64,000 nt of DNA from SIRX01 sp965213905 (GTDB lineage: Bacteria > Actinomycetota > Rubrobacteria > Rubrobacterales > Rubrobacteraceae), in NCBI GenBank assembly GCA_965213905.1, contig OZ243922.1, positions 1,860,001-1,924,000 of the forward strand. The letters run 5' to 3'. This document shows positions 50,930 through 60,349 of the stretch, piece by piece. Each line of letters starts with the position of its first letter. Position 1 is the first letter of the stretch. Below the pieces are notes generated by a model. That model had not been told where the DNA came from, did no database searches, and saw only the letters and a list, made by a program, of their open reading frames with translations. The position numbers and the translations under genes are program-made.

Positions 50930-51720
50930 GTATCTCCTTTCAGGGTTTCCAGTTGTTCGAGCCTCACGATGTGGCCGTTGAGCCGCGCGGAAGCCGGGGT
51001 GCAGAGGCGGCTTATTAGTTCGGCGGGTTCTCCGGGGTGACGTAGCATCCCGAAGTCTTGGTAGTTGTTGAACATCTGGTGGAGTTGCTTGCCCACGAGT
51101 TCGACACCGAAATTCCGCGAGTCTTCTTGCATGCGGGTATTCACTACGCCGGGATACACGCCGATGGTCGCTATGTTGTAGGGGTCTCCCTCGGCGGCCA
51201 GAACGCGGGTGAGTTGGTCCAGGGCGGCTTTGGAGGCGCTGTAGGCCGCCATACCGGCGACCGGGTGCCGGGCGGCGGCGCTGGAGACGTTTATGATGCG
51301 GCCCCAGTTTTCAGAGACCATGGCCGGCAACGCCTGGCGGGCGCAGAGGAAAGCCCCCGTGACGTTTACCTCGAAAGAGCGCCGCCAGTCGTCGGGTTCC
51401 GTGGCGGCCACGGGGAGCGGCACGCCGGGCGTACCGGCGTTGTTTATCAGGATCGTCGTGGGACCAAATTCGGCTTGGACTTTCTCGAAACCTGCAGAGA
51501 TGGAATCTTCATCCGTAACGTCCATGACGACCGGGATCGCACGGCCCCCGGAGACGGAGATCTCCTGGGCCACGGCGTCTACTTCCTTGCGGGTGCGGGA
51601 GGCGACGGCCACGCCGGCACCTTCTTTCGCGAGGAGTTTCGCTGTGGCGGCCCCGATGCCCCGGCCGCCGCCGGTTACCAGGGCTACCTTGCCCGAATGT
51701 ACAAGATTTTCCACCACCAT
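50926..51720 (-). CDS. short-chain dehydrogenase/reductase, classical (second gene)
   Basis: The 264-residue SDR has TGGGRGIGAA, NNAG, catalytic Ser in VSSAAARHP and YSASKA. SRTRKEVD after beta 2 suggests NADP(H). I chose the ATG at 51720, since SDRs start just before the first strand; the ORF extends ten codons further. It is the promoter-proximal gene of the SDR pair and is divergent from the Lon-N protein. Confidence 0.9.
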   Translation of the reverse strand: MVVENLVHSGKVALVTGGGRGIGAATAKLLAKEGAGVAVASRTRKEVDAVAQEISVSGGRAIPVVMDVTDEDSISAGFEKVQAEFGPTTILINNAGTPGVPLPVAATEPDDWRRSFEVNVTGAFLCARQALPAMVSENWGRIINVSSAAARHPVAGMAAYSASKAALDQLTRVLAAEGDPYNIATIGVYPGVVNTRMQEDSRNFGVELVGKQLHQMFNNYQDFGMLRHPGEPAELISRLCTPASARLNGHIVRLEQLETLKGDT

Positions 51721-51801
51721 ATAATAGCGGGTATAGAGATCCGGCGGCACGTCCGGCGTGTAGGATAGAATTAGGTGCCGGATACCAGAAGGAGCTACGG
51801 T

Positions 51802-52446
51802 TTGGCTGACATACCACTTTTCCCGCTAAACGTCGTTTTGATGCCGGGCGCGCCCCAGCCGTTGCACATTTTCGAGGACCGCTACAAGCAGATGATAGAC
51901 GAATGCCTCGAAGAAGAAAGCGAGTTCGGGATGGTGTTGGCCGACGACGAGGGGACCCGGGACGTAGGTTGCACGGCCCGGATCGTAGAGCTCGTAGAAC
52001 GCTACGAAGACGGACGGATGGTGATCCTGGTAGAAGGCTCGCGGCGGTTCAAGCTCAACAACGTTCTAACCGGCGATTCGTACTACGTCGGGGAGATCGA
52101 GTACATCGAAGAGCGGCAGGAAGATGACGTCACGGAACTCGCCGAGGAGTGCGTGTCCCTGCTGGAGCGGGTCGTGGAGGCGGCGACCGAAGGCTCGGTG
52201 GACATCGAGGTGGAACCCCCGTACCGGAACCTCTCTTTCGCCATTGCGGGCCGCATAGAGTTCGACCTGGAGACCCGGCAGCAGATCCTGGAGCTAACCG
52301 ACGAGCGTTCACGGCTGGAGAAGCTGAAAGAACTACTCTCCGCCGCCGCCGAACGCCTCGAACGCGAGCGGCAAGCCAGCGAGAAAGCTCAGACCAACGG
52401 CCACCTGCGCGGCGACTGGAGCCCCGGCGAGCAGAAAGAGGAATAA
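51802..52446 (+). CDS. Lon N-terminal-domain (substrate-binding) protein
   Basis: The 214-residue protein starts LADIPLFPLNVVLMPGAPQP and has the LON substrate-binding domain without ATPase or protease parts; the RFK segment (EGSRRFKLNNVLTG) is diagnostic. The final 50 residues are helical. The TTG at 51802 has AAGGAG seven bases upstream. Stand-alone LON-N proteins are common in Actinobacteria; the role is unclear. Confidence 0.85.
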   Translation: MADIPLFPLNVVLMPGAPQPLHIFEDRYKQMIDECLEEESEFGMVLADDEGTRDVGCTARIVELVERYEDGRMVILVEGSRRFKLNNVLTGDSYYVGEIEYIEERQEDDVTELAEECVSLLERVVEAATEGSVDIEVEPPYRNLSFAIAGRIEFDLETRQQILELTDERSRLEKLKELLSAAAERLERERQASEKAQTNGHLRGDWSPGEQKEE

Positions 52447-52448
52447 AA

Positions 52449-52693
52449 ATTAGGCTCGGCGGGCGAGACCACAGGTCTCTCGCGCTCTGGGCCGCGGACT
52501 GCGCCGAACACATACTCCCGTACTTCGAGGAGCCGTACCCGGGGGACGCGCCTGGGTGCGAGAAGAGATAAAGATGAGCGAGGCACGCACCGCAGCGTCC
52601 GCCGACTCTAACACGCCGGGGAGCGTGATTGGCAGCATAGACGTATTCCCGGGCGCCTCCGACCAGTTTTGGAAAACAAAATCCAGGCTTTAA
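52449..52693 (+). pseudogene. remnant of an Imm-5-like putative immunity protein gene
   Basis: Just after the Lon-N gene, without a start codon, the frame encodes RLGGRDHRSLALWAADCAEH and ILPYFEEPYPGD, which I recognise as the first third of a family of putative immunity proteins. The match continues in another frame near 52555 with WVREEIKMSEARTAASADSN, then is lost. So the gene has no start, a frameshift and a truncated end. The family identity comes from memory. Confidence 0.5.
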
Positions 52694-52699
52694 AGAAAC

Positions 52700-53701
52700 T
52701 TACTCTTTTCGTCGCTCGTCGTCGGGTATGAGACTCCTTATGCGCCGGAGGCTCGACTGGTCTACTTTGTAGATCAGGGGTTCTGAGGCCAGGCATTCTT
52801 CACCGGCGGCGGCTTTTATTCGTTCGGTCAGGTTCTCTTCTACGAGCCAGGCCATCGAGGGGAGCACGCCGGCCCGTATTCGCAGGCGGACCCGGCCCTC
52901 GCTCTCTTCGCGCCTGATGAGTTTCGGTGGCGTGAGGTACAGGTCCGAGGCTTCGTCCAGGGAGTTGAGTACCCTCGAAGCGGCCTCCGCGTCGTTGAGT
53001 TGGACTTCTAAGGTGAAGCGTTGGCGGCCCGAAACGTAGTTTGTGACGCCCTGGATCATGCCGTTCGGGACGTAGTGAACCTCGCCGGAGAGCGCCCGGA
53101 TCTTAGTTACCCGCAGGCCAACCTCCTCTACCACGCCTTCCACCCCTTGAGGGGGGCTGATCTTGACGAAGTCCCCGACGTTGTACTGGCCTTCGAAGAT
53201 GATCGAGAACCCCGCGATGATGTCGCGCAAGAAGCTCTGCGCCCCGAAGCCCACGATGGCCGCCAAGAGAGCCGCGCCTCCCAGGGCCGGTAGCACACCC
53301 CGCAGAAAGAAGCTCACGGCAAACAGCGCGATCACGGCAAAGATCACGTACCGCAGCGCGTTCCGGGCGAGCGCTATAGCCGTATCCTGCCGCTTGCGCC
53401 GGGCGATGGTCTCCGCGTCCTGTGGCGCATCACCGCGGCTCCGCCGCCACCGCAAGGCCAAAGGCACGCCGCGGGTCAGGACTTCGTAGAAGAGTATACC
53501 GAGGGCGGTGACTATCACCGTCACGATGACGTTGGCGATGAACTCCGCGCTTACGAAATACTCGTAGACACCCCCGAAAGAGTCCCGAATTTGACCCAGG
53601 CGGTTTCCGGTCTGGTCGCCCAGCTCGTTCGCGGCATCTCTGGCGGCGTTGGTCTCGCCACCGGCGGTTCCCTGCAAGAGCACTACGGATAGAGGGTTCA
53701 A
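52700..53701 (-). CDS. MscS-family mechanosensitive channel
   Basis: The 333-residue protein has three membrane helices and the TM3 pore motif GGAALLAAIVGFGAQSFLRD, followed by the beta domain (GQYNVGDFVKI; PPQGVEGVVEEVGLR; YVPNGMI). These channels release solutes on sudden osmotic downshift. It shares the minus strand with ddl, 11 bases downstream of that gene. Starts at TTG. Confidence 0.92.
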   Translation of the reverse strand: MNPLSVVLLQGTAGGETNAARDAANELGDQTGNRLGQIRDSFGGVYEYFVSAEFIANVIVTVIVTALGILFYEVLTRGVPLALRWRRSRGDAPQDAETIARRKRQDTAIALARNALRYVIFAVIALFAVSFFLRGVLPALGGAALLAAIVGFGAQSFLRDIIAGFSIIFEGQYNVGDFVKISPPQGVEGVVEEVGLRVTKIRALSGEVHYVPNGMIQGVTNYVSGRQRFTLEVQLNDAEAASRVLNSLDEASDLYLTPPKLIRREESEGRVRLRIRAGVLPSMAWLVEENLTERIKAAAGEECLASEPLIYKVDQSSLRRIRSLIPDDERRKE

Positions 53702-53712
53702 AGGTTTGCTTT

Positions 53713-54756
53713 CTAAGACTTGGCTTCGTGGCGCTCGACGGCGAGCCGTATCAGTTCGTCGAGGAGCCGGTCGTACGGGAGGCCGCTCGCGTCCCAGAGG
53801 CGGGCGTAGACGCTGGTGGGGGTGAAGCCGGGGATCGTGTTGATCTCGTTGAGCAGTACCCTATCCGTGCCGTGTTCCAGAAAGAAGTCGAGCCGGGCCA
53901 TCCCGGCGGCGTCTATAGCCTTGTAGGCGGCGCGGGCTATGTTTTGTATCTCACGCGCGGCCCCACCGGGGATGTCCGCCGGCGCCCGTACTTCGCTCTC
54001 TCCTTCGGTGTACTTGGCCTCGTAGTCGTAGAAGTCTTGGGAGCCCACTATGATTTCACCCGGCACGGAGGCTTTCGGCTCCTCGTTGCCCAGCACCGCG
54101 ACTTCTATCTCACGGGCATCCGCGGCGGCTTCCACGATGATCCGGCGGTCGAAAGTGCCGGCCACGTCTACGTATTCTTCGAGTTCTTCCGGGGTGCCGG
54201 CTTTGTTTATCCCGACGCTGGAGCCGAGGTTGGAGGGTTTGACGAAACAGGGAAACCCTAGAGAACCTTCGATCCGCCGCGCGAGCCGCCCCCGGTCGTC
54301 GTCCCACTCTTTGCGGGTGAAACCCACCCACTCGACCTGCGGCAGCCCGTGATAGGCGAAGATCTTCTTCATCGTTACCTTATCCATGCCCGCCGCGCTC
54401 GCCAGCACACCGCTCCCCACGTAGGGAATGCCGGCCATCTCCAACATCCCTTGAATGGTGCCGTCTTCCCCGTGAGGACCGTGCAAAACCGGAAAGACCA
54501 CGTCTACGTCTCCGAGGTCCGCCGGTAGCTTTTCAGAGGCGGACGCGGGGAAATCGGAGACGACATCTGCGCTACGGGCCTCCAACTCACCCATTGGGTC
54601 CCCGGAGGGGATCCAGCGTCCCTCCCTCGTGATGCCTACAGGTCGGACTTCGTAGTCGCCGCTTTTTTGCAAGGTCTGGAGAACGGCGCGGGCCGAGGCC
54701 AGGGAGACTTCGTGCTCCCCGCTTTTTCCGCCAAAGACGACCATGACCCGCTGCAC
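53713..54756 (-). CDS. ddl: D-alanine--D-alanine ligase
   Basis: Ddl makes the D-Ala-D-Ala dipeptide of peptidoglycan. The 347-residue ATP-grasp protein has VVFGGKSGEHEVSLASA at the start, PVLHGPHGEDGTIQGML, KPSNLGSSVGI, and the metal site LLNEINTIPGFTPTSVY. It is complete. The position equivalent to the specificity Tyr can be read in the Ddl loop (KYTEGESEV), without sign of the D-Ala-D-Lac type, though this is not certain. Confidence 0.93.
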   Translation of the reverse strand: MQRVMVVFGGKSGEHEVSLASARAVLQTLQKSGDYEVRPVGITREGRWIPSGDPMGELEARSADVVSDFPASASEKLPADLGDVDVVFPVLHGPHGEDGTIQGMLEMAGIPYVGSGVLASAAGMDKVTMKKIFAYHGLPQVEWVGFTRKEWDDDRGRLARRIEGSLGFPCFVKPSNLGSSVGINKAGTPEELEEYVDVAGTFDRRIIVEAAADAREIEVAVLGNEEPKASVPGEIIVGSQDFYDYEAKYTEGESEVRAPADIPGGAAREIQNIARAAYKAIDAAGMARLDFFLEHGTDRVLLNEINTIPGFTPTSVYARLWDASGLPYDRLLDELIRLAVERHEAKS

Positions 54757-54808
54757 GCCTATCTCCTCTCTTACGCAGGAGGGACTATCCTAGCAAAGGT
54801 GGGGCCTT

Positions 54809-55378
54809 CTATCCCTTTTCGGCGGCGAGCCCCAGGGCGTCGGCCTCCTCGCGCATCGCGGCGACGACGAATTCTATGTGCTCGTTCAGGTCTACGCCCA
54901 ACTCTTCGGCGCCGCGGACTATGTCCTCGCGGTTGACGCTCGCGGCGAAGGAACTCTGTTTCATCTTTTTGCGGACGCTTTTTGCTTTCAACCCTTCGAG
55001 GCCCCCGGGCCGGACGAGGGCGCAGGCGGTTATAAAGCCGGATAGCTCATCTACGGCATAGAGGGTCTTCGCCATCAGGGTCTCGCGGGGCACGTCCAGG
55101 TAATCGGCGTGGCCTTTTATGGCTTCCAACACGTCTTCGGGGTATCCGCGGCCCTCTAACTCGCGCACGGCAACCATCGGATGTTCGTCGGGCGTCGGGT
55201 GTTTTTCGTAGTCCATGTCGTGCAGAAGGCCGGTGACGGCCCACTTTTCTTCGTCGGCGCCGAACTTCCGGGCGTAGCCTCGCATGGCGGCTTCGACGGC
55301 GAGCATGTGTTTGCGCAGCGAGTCACCCTCCGTCCACCCGCACATTAGTTTCCACGCGGCTTGACGGTTCACGCGCAC
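54809..55378 (-). CDS. HD-domain phosphohydrolase-like protein
   Basis: The 189-residue protein has the HD metal motif LLHDMDYEKHP with further His in RKHMLAVE and KGHADYL, the pattern of HDIG-type hydrolases. C-terminal helices follow (FAASVNREDIVRGAEELG). Substrate unknown. Starts at GTG. Confidence 0.82.
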   Translation of the reverse strand: MRVNRQAAWKLMCGWTEGDSLRKHMLAVEAAMRGYARKFGADEEKWAVTGLLHDMDYEKHPTPDEHPMVAVRELEGRGYPEDVLEAIKGHADYLDVPRETLMAKTLYAVDELSGFITACALVRPGGLEGLKAKSVRKKMKQSSFAASVNREDIVRGAEELGVDLNEHIEFVVAAMREEADALGLAAEKG

Positions 55379-55438
55379 CTTCCTTTCTCTATCTTCCGAC
55401 GTCTTGAGCTTGATCTGGCGCCCTATTGTAGCGCCGGG

Positions 55439-55948
55439 TTAGCTCCCCGCGTAGGACAGCCGTATGACGCTCCCGCGGGAGGCCGTCTGCTGAACCGAGC
55501 GGGTGTCCTCGCCGGCCAGCAACACCACCCGCAGGCTGCCGCCGCCGGAATCCCGCTTCTGGATGCGGCACGAGAGGTTCTGGCCGTCGGGCTCGAAACG
55601 GTAGCGTTCGGGGACTCTGCCGCTAATAACGCTGTCCCGGGAGCCGACGGTACAGATGCCGGAAAATGCGACTTCGGGGTCTCCTTCCAGGCGGAGCAGG
55701 GCCTCCGGCCGCGCCGTGGTCGCACCGCCGGTTACCGCACCGCCGGGTGTTGTGTCGCCGGGTGTCGTGTCGCCGAAAGCCGCGCCCCCCGTGGTCTCGG
55801 GTGTCTCCGGCTCGGATAAGGTGCCTTCCACGAACTCCCGGGTGCTGTCGTTTCCCGCAACGTCATCTTCCGAGCAGCCAACGGCCAGGAGTATTGCTAC
55901 CAGGACCAGAATCGCCGGTCCCGCCGCCTTGCTGGAGAACTTTCCCAA
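55439..55948 (-). CDS. putative lipoprotein, unknown function
   Basis: The 169-residue protein has a signal peptide with a lipobox (ILLAVGC, about residue 25), then an acidic and Thr/Gly/Pro-rich linker with near repeats (GDTTPGDTTPGG), and a compact C-terminal domain with a Cys pair (GICTVG ... LSCRIQ). It is probably anchored outside the membrane. No family recognised. TTG start. Confidence 0.65.
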   Translation of the reverse strand: MGKFSSKAAGPAILVLVAILLAVGCSEDDVAGNDSTREFVEGTLSEPETPETTGGAAFGDTTPGDTTPGGAVTGGATTARPEALLRLEGDPEVAFSGICTVGSRDSVISGRVPERYRFEPDGQNLSCRIQKRDSGGGSLRVVLLAGEDTRSVQQTASRGSVIRLSYAGS

Positions 55949-55981
55949 ATCAGGCGTATTCTACCAGCAGCGCCGCGCGGG

Positions 55982-56635
55982 TTACCGTGCCGCCGGGCGG
56001 CCTAGCTCCTGTGCTCGGCCCAAAACGGCGTCGAGCATTTCGGGCGTGAGGACTTTGGTGAAGGTGTTCTGTTGGGAGACGTGGTAACAACCGAGCAGGG
56101 TAACTCCTCCGACCTCGTACTCTGCGCCGTGCCCGAACTTTGGTTTGGGGCGCACTTCGTAGGTCCGCAGGGCGGCATCCCAGGCGAAAGCCCCGAGACA
56201 GAGGACCACCTTCGCGTTTGGAAGCAGTTCCAGCTCGCGGGTAAAGTAGGGTAGGCAACTGTCCCTTTCTTCGGGGGTCGGCTTGTTCTGCGGCGGGGCG
56301 CAACGGACGGCGGCGGAGATCCAGAGTCCGTTCAGGTTTACCGCGTCCTCTTTGCTCCTGGAGATCGGGGTGTCGGAGAAACCCGTCCTGTGCAGCGCGG
56401 CGAAGAGGAAGTCGCCCGAGCGGTCGCCGGTGAAGAAGCGTCCGGTCCGGTTCGCCCCGTGGGCAGCAGGTGCGAGGCCGAGGAGCACCACACCTGAATC
56501 CGGGTCGCCGAAACCGGGCACGGGCTTTCCCCAGTAAATCTCGTCCGCGAATGCGGCCCGCTTTTCCCGGGCCACTTTCTCGCGCCACTCCACGAGGCGC
56601 GGGCAACGGCGGCAGGAGATTATCTCCTCCTCCAG
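55982..56635 (-). CDS. uracil-DNA glycosylase family 5 (UdgB type), probable CTG start
   Basis: This enzyme removes uracil and other deaminated bases from DNA. Motifs: GLAPAAHGANRTGRFFTGD (active-site region), RCAPPQNKP, and CYHVSQQNTFT. The first two ligands of the 4Fe-4S cluster, ISCRRCPR, lie upstream of the GTG at 56593, so the true start must be further 5'. The only plausible codon there is CTG at 56635, giving 217 residues. The first ATG/GTG/TTG start would lose both Cys. Confidence 0.85.
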   Translation of the reverse strand: MEEEIISCRRCPRLVEWREKVAREKRAAFADEIYWGKPVPGFGDPDSGVVLLGLAPAAHGANRTGRFFTGDRSGDFLFAALHRTGFSDTPISRSKEDAVNLNGLWISAAVRCAPPQNKPTPEERDSCLPYFTRELELLPNAKVVLCLGAFAWDAALRTYEVRPKPKFGHGAEYEVGGVTLLGCYHVSQQNTFTKVLTPEMLDAVLGRAQELGRPAAR

Positions 56636-56663
56636 CCCCGTGAGGGCGGCGGGTTGTCTTTCT

Positions 56664-57869
56664 CTAGGCGCCGTAGCGGTTCAGCTTCAGGGCGTTGCCC
56701 ATGAGAAAGCCCATGATCTCCTCGGCCTGGAATACGCCCAGCGAGCCGCCCGCGCAAGTCCGCTCCCCGAAGCTATCCGCCGTCGGGAGCGTGTAATCCG
56801 AGCGGAGCAGGAACGGGACCCCGTGCCAGGAGTGGCTGAGCATCTTGGCCGGGGTCGCGTGGTCGCCGGTGACGGCGAGTACGTCGGGACCGAGGTCGAG
56901 CAGGTCCGGCAGCAGGGCGTCTACTTCTTCTATGACCTCCGCCTTGCGGCCGAAGTCTCCGTCCTCGCCGGCGGCGTCGGTCGGCTTTACGTGAACGAAG
57001 AAGAAGTCGTAGTCGTCCCAGTTTTCTTTCATAGTCTGGAACTCCCCGGCGATACCCTCGCCTTCCTGGAGAAGCTCCATGCCGGCCAGGCGCGCCAGGC
57101 CCTTGTACATCGGGTAGGCGGCGATGGCGGCGGCCTTGAGGCTGTAGGCTTCGTCGAACGATGGCAGGTTAGGGTGCATCCCGAAACCGCGCAGAAGCAC
57201 GGTGTTTGCGGGCTCTTTGCCTTCCAGGATGTCGTTTACTTTCTCGACGAACTCGTTGGCTATTTCGGCGCTCTTCTTCGCTTCTGGGGTGTCGTCTTGC
57301 GCTTCTACCGGGAGGGGCTCCATGCCGGTGCGCTGGGGGTCGGAGTCGTTGAGGGCGTCGGAGAAGTCTCCGCCGCGGAAGATGGCGACGGCCCGGTGCT
57401 CTTTTTCGTGCAGGAGCTCTACGTCCACGCCGTCGAGTTGTAGCTTCTCGTTGATCTCGTCCACGAGCTTTGAGGCTTCTTCGGTCGGGATGCGCCCGGC
57501 GCGGCGGTCGGAGATCTTACCCTCGGAGTCTTTGGTTGCGAAGTTGATGCGGGCCGCCAAGTCGCTCTGTTCCAGCTCGAACCCGACGCCCAGCGCGCTC
57601 AATACTCCGCGCCCGACCGGGAAATCTATCGGGTTGTAGCCAAAGAGACCGAGGTGGCCGGGGCCGGAACCGGGACTGACACCGGCGGCGACCGGGATCG
57701 AGAGCCCCTGGTCGGATGCGGCGGCGATGGAGTCCAGGTTCGGCGAGTTGGCCGCCTCCAGCTCGGTCTTGCCTTCCTCGTTCGGGAGGCCGCCGAGCCC
57801 GTCGAGGACGAGCAGCACTATTTTCGAGTCCGTCGGCACGGAGAGCTCGCGCATCAATTCCAGGTTCAA
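56664..57869 (-). CDS. apgM: archaeal-type cofactor-independent phosphoglycerate mutase
   Basis: It interconverts 3- and 2-phosphoglycerate. The 401-residue protein of the alkaline phosphatase superfamily has LLVLDGLGGLP (metal Asp), the nucleophile Ser in SPGSGPGHLGLFGYNP, HVKPTDAAGEDGD, and TGDHATPAKMLSHSWHGVPFLL. It starts at TTG with GAGGAGG upstream. A gap of 28 bases separates it from the UDG gene. Confidence 0.92.
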   Translation of the reverse strand: MNLELMRELSVPTDSKIVLLVLDGLGGLPNEEGKTELEAANSPNLDSIAAASDQGLSIPVAAGVSPGSGPGHLGLFGYNPIDFPVGRGVLSALGVGFELEQSDLAARINFATKDSEGKISDRRAGRIPTEEASKLVDEINEKLQLDGVDVELLHEKEHRAVAIFRGGDFSDALNDSDPQRTGMEPLPVEAQDDTPEAKKSAEIANEFVEKVNDILEGKEPANTVLLRGFGMHPNLPSFDEAYSLKAAAIAAYPMYKGLARLAGMELLQEGEGIAGEFQTMKENWDDYDFFFVHVKPTDAAGEDGDFGRKAEVIEEVDALLPDLLDLGPDVLAVTGDHATPAKMLSHSWHGVPFLLRSDYTLPTADSFGERTCAGGSLGVFQAEEIMGFLMGNALKLNRYGA

Positions 57870-57972
57870 AGCAACATCCTCCTCGTTCGAGTCCTTCGCG
57901 GTCCCGGCAGTCTACCAAAGTACCCCTGTATAATCCGCGGCAAACGATTGTAGGGAACCTTGAGGGGAAGAG

Positions 57973-58881
57973 ATGAAGATAGAGACCATAGACCTGAACT
58001 TTATGGGAACCGGGCAGGTGATCGCCTCCTTCTTGTTGCTCGGGGACGAATCGTCGGCGCTCGTGGAAACCGGCCCGACTACGTGTCTGGACGACTTGAT
58101 GGGCGGCTTGAAGCAACGCGGTGTTTCACCGGAGGACGTTAGTCAGGTCTTTCTAACGCACGTTCACCTGGACCACTCCGGGGCCTCGGGCAACCTGACG
58201 AATCTGCTGCCGAACGCCACGTTCTACGTGCACGAGATCGGCCACCCGCACCTGGTAGACCCTTCCAAACTCCTCAAGAGCGCGACCCGCATTTACGGCG
58301 ACCGGATGGAGGAACTCTGGGGCGAGGTGTTGCCGGTTCCGGAAGATCGGCTCGTCTCTCTCGAAGGCAACGAGGAGATAGAGATTGATGGTGGAACCCT
58401 CACCACCCACTACACGCCGGGACACGCCTACCATCACCTCGCCTACCTCGAACCGGAGTCCGGGACGCTTTTCGCCGGGGACGTGGCCGGCATCCGGCTG
58501 CCGGGCCAGTCCTACGTCCGGCCCCCGACGCCGCCGCCGGAGATAGACGTGGAGGCTTGGATGCAGAGCCTTCAGACCGTGCGTAAGCTGGAGCCGCAGG
58601 TCGTCTGCCCGACGCACTACGGAAGCTACGAAGACGTGGACCGGCACGTGGGAGAGCTAGAGCAACGCCTCCAGGACTGGTTGCTCTTCGTGGAGGAGCA
58701 GATAGACGAAGGTGCGGAGCGGGAGCAGATCTCCTACGAGCTGAAAGCCAAAGGCGACGCCGAGATGCTCGCCGAGGGAGCCAGCCCCGAAGAGAGCGAG
58801 CACTACGACCTCGCTGGCAACTACGAAATGCTCGTGGACGGCCTCATGCGCTACGTTTCGCGTAAGCGGAAGGAAGATTGA
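57973..58881 (+). CDS. metallo-beta-lactamase-fold hydrolase
   Basis: The 302-residue protein has the metal motif THVHLDHSG (HxHxDH), the following His in YTPGHAYHH, Asp in LFAGDVAG, and a final CPTHYG. The C-terminal 70 residues form a helical extension. It resembles glyoxalase II-type members of the MBL fold; the substrate is unknown. TATAAT is present near 57928 and GAGGGGAAG before the ATG. Confidence 0.9.
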   Translation: MKIETIDLNFMGTGQVIASFLLLGDESSALVETGPTTCLDDLMGGLKQRGVSPEDVSQVFLTHVHLDHSGASGNLTNLLPNATFYVHEIGHPHLVDPSKLLKSATRIYGDRMEELWGEVLPVPEDRLVSLEGNEEIEIDGGTLTTHYTPGHAYHHLAYLEPESGTLFAGDVAGIRLPGQSYVRPPTPPPEIDVEAWMQSLQTVRKLEPQVVCPTHYGSYEDVDRHVGELEQRLQDWLLFVEEQIDEGAEREQISYELKAKGDAEMLAEGASPEESEHYDLAGNYEMLVDGLMRYVSRKRKED

Positions 58882-58885
58882 AAGA

Positions 58886-58915
58886 AGGCTTCAGGCTGTA
58901 GGTTTCAGGCTTCAG
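58886..58915. repeat. GGCTTCAGG-type intergenic repeat
   Basis: GGCTTCAGGCTGTAGGTTTC is followed by AGGCTTCAG: short CAGG-containing words repeated in an intergenic region. A related string (CAGGCTTCAAGCTGCAGG) lies in the murT-gatD spacer at 11770-11787. Together they look like members of a small dispersed repeat family. Confidence 0.5.
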
Positions 58916-59008
58916 TAAAAACCTGGATGGATACGAGGTCTGCCCCCGAGGTTGCGCAGCCCCGGAAGGAGGTTTATCTGGTGGCTGCTCTAAAATAGGG
59001 GCCAGGAT

Positions 59009-60172
59009 TTAGGCTGATGTGGAGCGCTGGTATTCCATGATTCGGAGAACCTCGGTGTCCATCTTTGTCGTCGCTGCGGTGTAGTCCATGCCGGAGGCTT
59101 GCAGGATGTCCAGGGCGGTGGACCGGATCTGGCCGACGAGCATGTTGGCTTCGAGGTCGTTGCGTTCGTGGAGCACTACGGTGGCGTTTGCGGCGGCCTG
59201 CAAGGCGTGGCCGCGAGTATCCAGTGGATGCTCGGAATCTTCGAGATAAACGCCCAGGGTTTGAACCGCCAACGCCAACTGGAGGACGCTCTCGGCGAGC
59301 GGACCGTGGGATCTACCGCCCACCCGGATCATGGCGACGGCGGCGCGCGCCAGGCCCCGGCTGTCGCGGACGGCGAGGTCGAGTTGATCCGCGGCCCGCG
59401 CGTAGAACCCTAGATGCCCGAGCGACCGTCTACGGGCCGGCGACAGCCGCACACTTCCGTACTCCGCTTCCAAAGCCTCTTTGAAACCGCCCACCCGGTC
59501 GTCTATGCGGCGCGCTTTCGTAAGGGCGTGTTCCGCCTGCCCAAGGTCTCCGGTGTAGAGTGCTTCGTAGATGTTCTCCAGCACGTCTACGAACTCGTCG
59601 AAGATCGGGTGCGCCGCCTTCTCTACTATCTTGCCGGGATCGTGGGGAAAGATTGCCCGAACGGTCAGGGCGATGCCGCTGCCGATCAAAGCCTCGATAA
59701 ACCGTTCGCCCGTGAGGTCGGAGTTCGGGGAAGCCAGGATCACCATGAGCAACGCCGAGACTCCGGCCTCCGTGGTGGACAAGGCTCCGCCCCCGAAGAA
59801 CATCACTAACCCGGTTGCCAGGCCCACGACCAGCGCGATCTGCACCGCCCCGGACCCTATCACCGTGAGCAAGAGGCTGGTTACTGTAAGGCCGCAAGCC
59901 ACACCGAAGACCAGCTCCAGCGCCTGACGGCCCTCTTTGCCGGTTACGACCGATAACGAGATGAGCGCCGCTATCGAGGCGAAAGCCGGCTGCTCGTGGC
60001 CGAGCGGCACCGAGGCGATCCAATAGGCAATCCCCGCGGCCAACGCTTTCTGGATGATCTGGCCGCCACTACTCCACAAACGGCGCAAAGCCATCCAAAA
60101 CCTACCGACAAAATCCGGCGCCCATCCGCCGATCCGCTCCCTTATAAGATTTCCTGCACTCACAAAGATCAC
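59009..60172 (-). CDS. FUSC-family membrane protein
   Basis: The 387-residue protein has six membrane helices in the first 190 residues, with the FUSC-type pattern (KALAAGIAYWIASVPLGHEQP; VTGKEGRQALELVFGVACG; FIEALIGSGIALTV), then a mostly helical cytoplasmic half. FUSC proteins are proposed aromatic acid exporters or transport partners. GTG start. Confidence 0.8.
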   Translation of the reverse strand: MIFVSAGNLIRERIGGWAPDFVGRFWMALRRLWSSGGQIIQKALAAGIAYWIASVPLGHEQPAFASIAALISLSVVTGKEGRQALELVFGVACGLTVTSLLLTVIGSGAVQIALVVGLATGLVMFFGGGALSTTEAGVSALLMVILASPNSDLTGERFIEALIGSGIALTVRAIFPHDPGKIVEKAAHPIFDEFVDVLENIYEALYTGDLGQAEHALTKARRIDDRVGGFKEALEAEYGSVRLSPARRRSLGHLGFYARAADQLDLAVRDSRGLARAAVAMIRVGGRSHGPLAESVLQLALAVQTLGVYLEDSEHPLDTRGHALQAAANATVVLHERNDLEANMLVGQIRSTALDILQASGMDYTAATTKMDTEVLRIMEYQRSTSA

Positions 60173-60349
60173 CTCCTCTTACGAGGATTTTCTAGAAACT
60201 CAGTTCAGCTATATGCCACACGCATATATAGTTTCGATTCTATTCCTCTGCGAACCTTTAACAAGGAAGAATCAGGAGGAATCCGGGGGTGTTATCGAAC
60301 TGTTGCGGGCGGTTTACAAGCCTGCAACTTTATCTCTTGTGCAGTTCGG

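Noticed and set aside
52130..52513. Minus-strand ORF opposite the Lon-N protein gene
   Set aside because: Arg/Pro-rich shadow frame without a start signal or domain.
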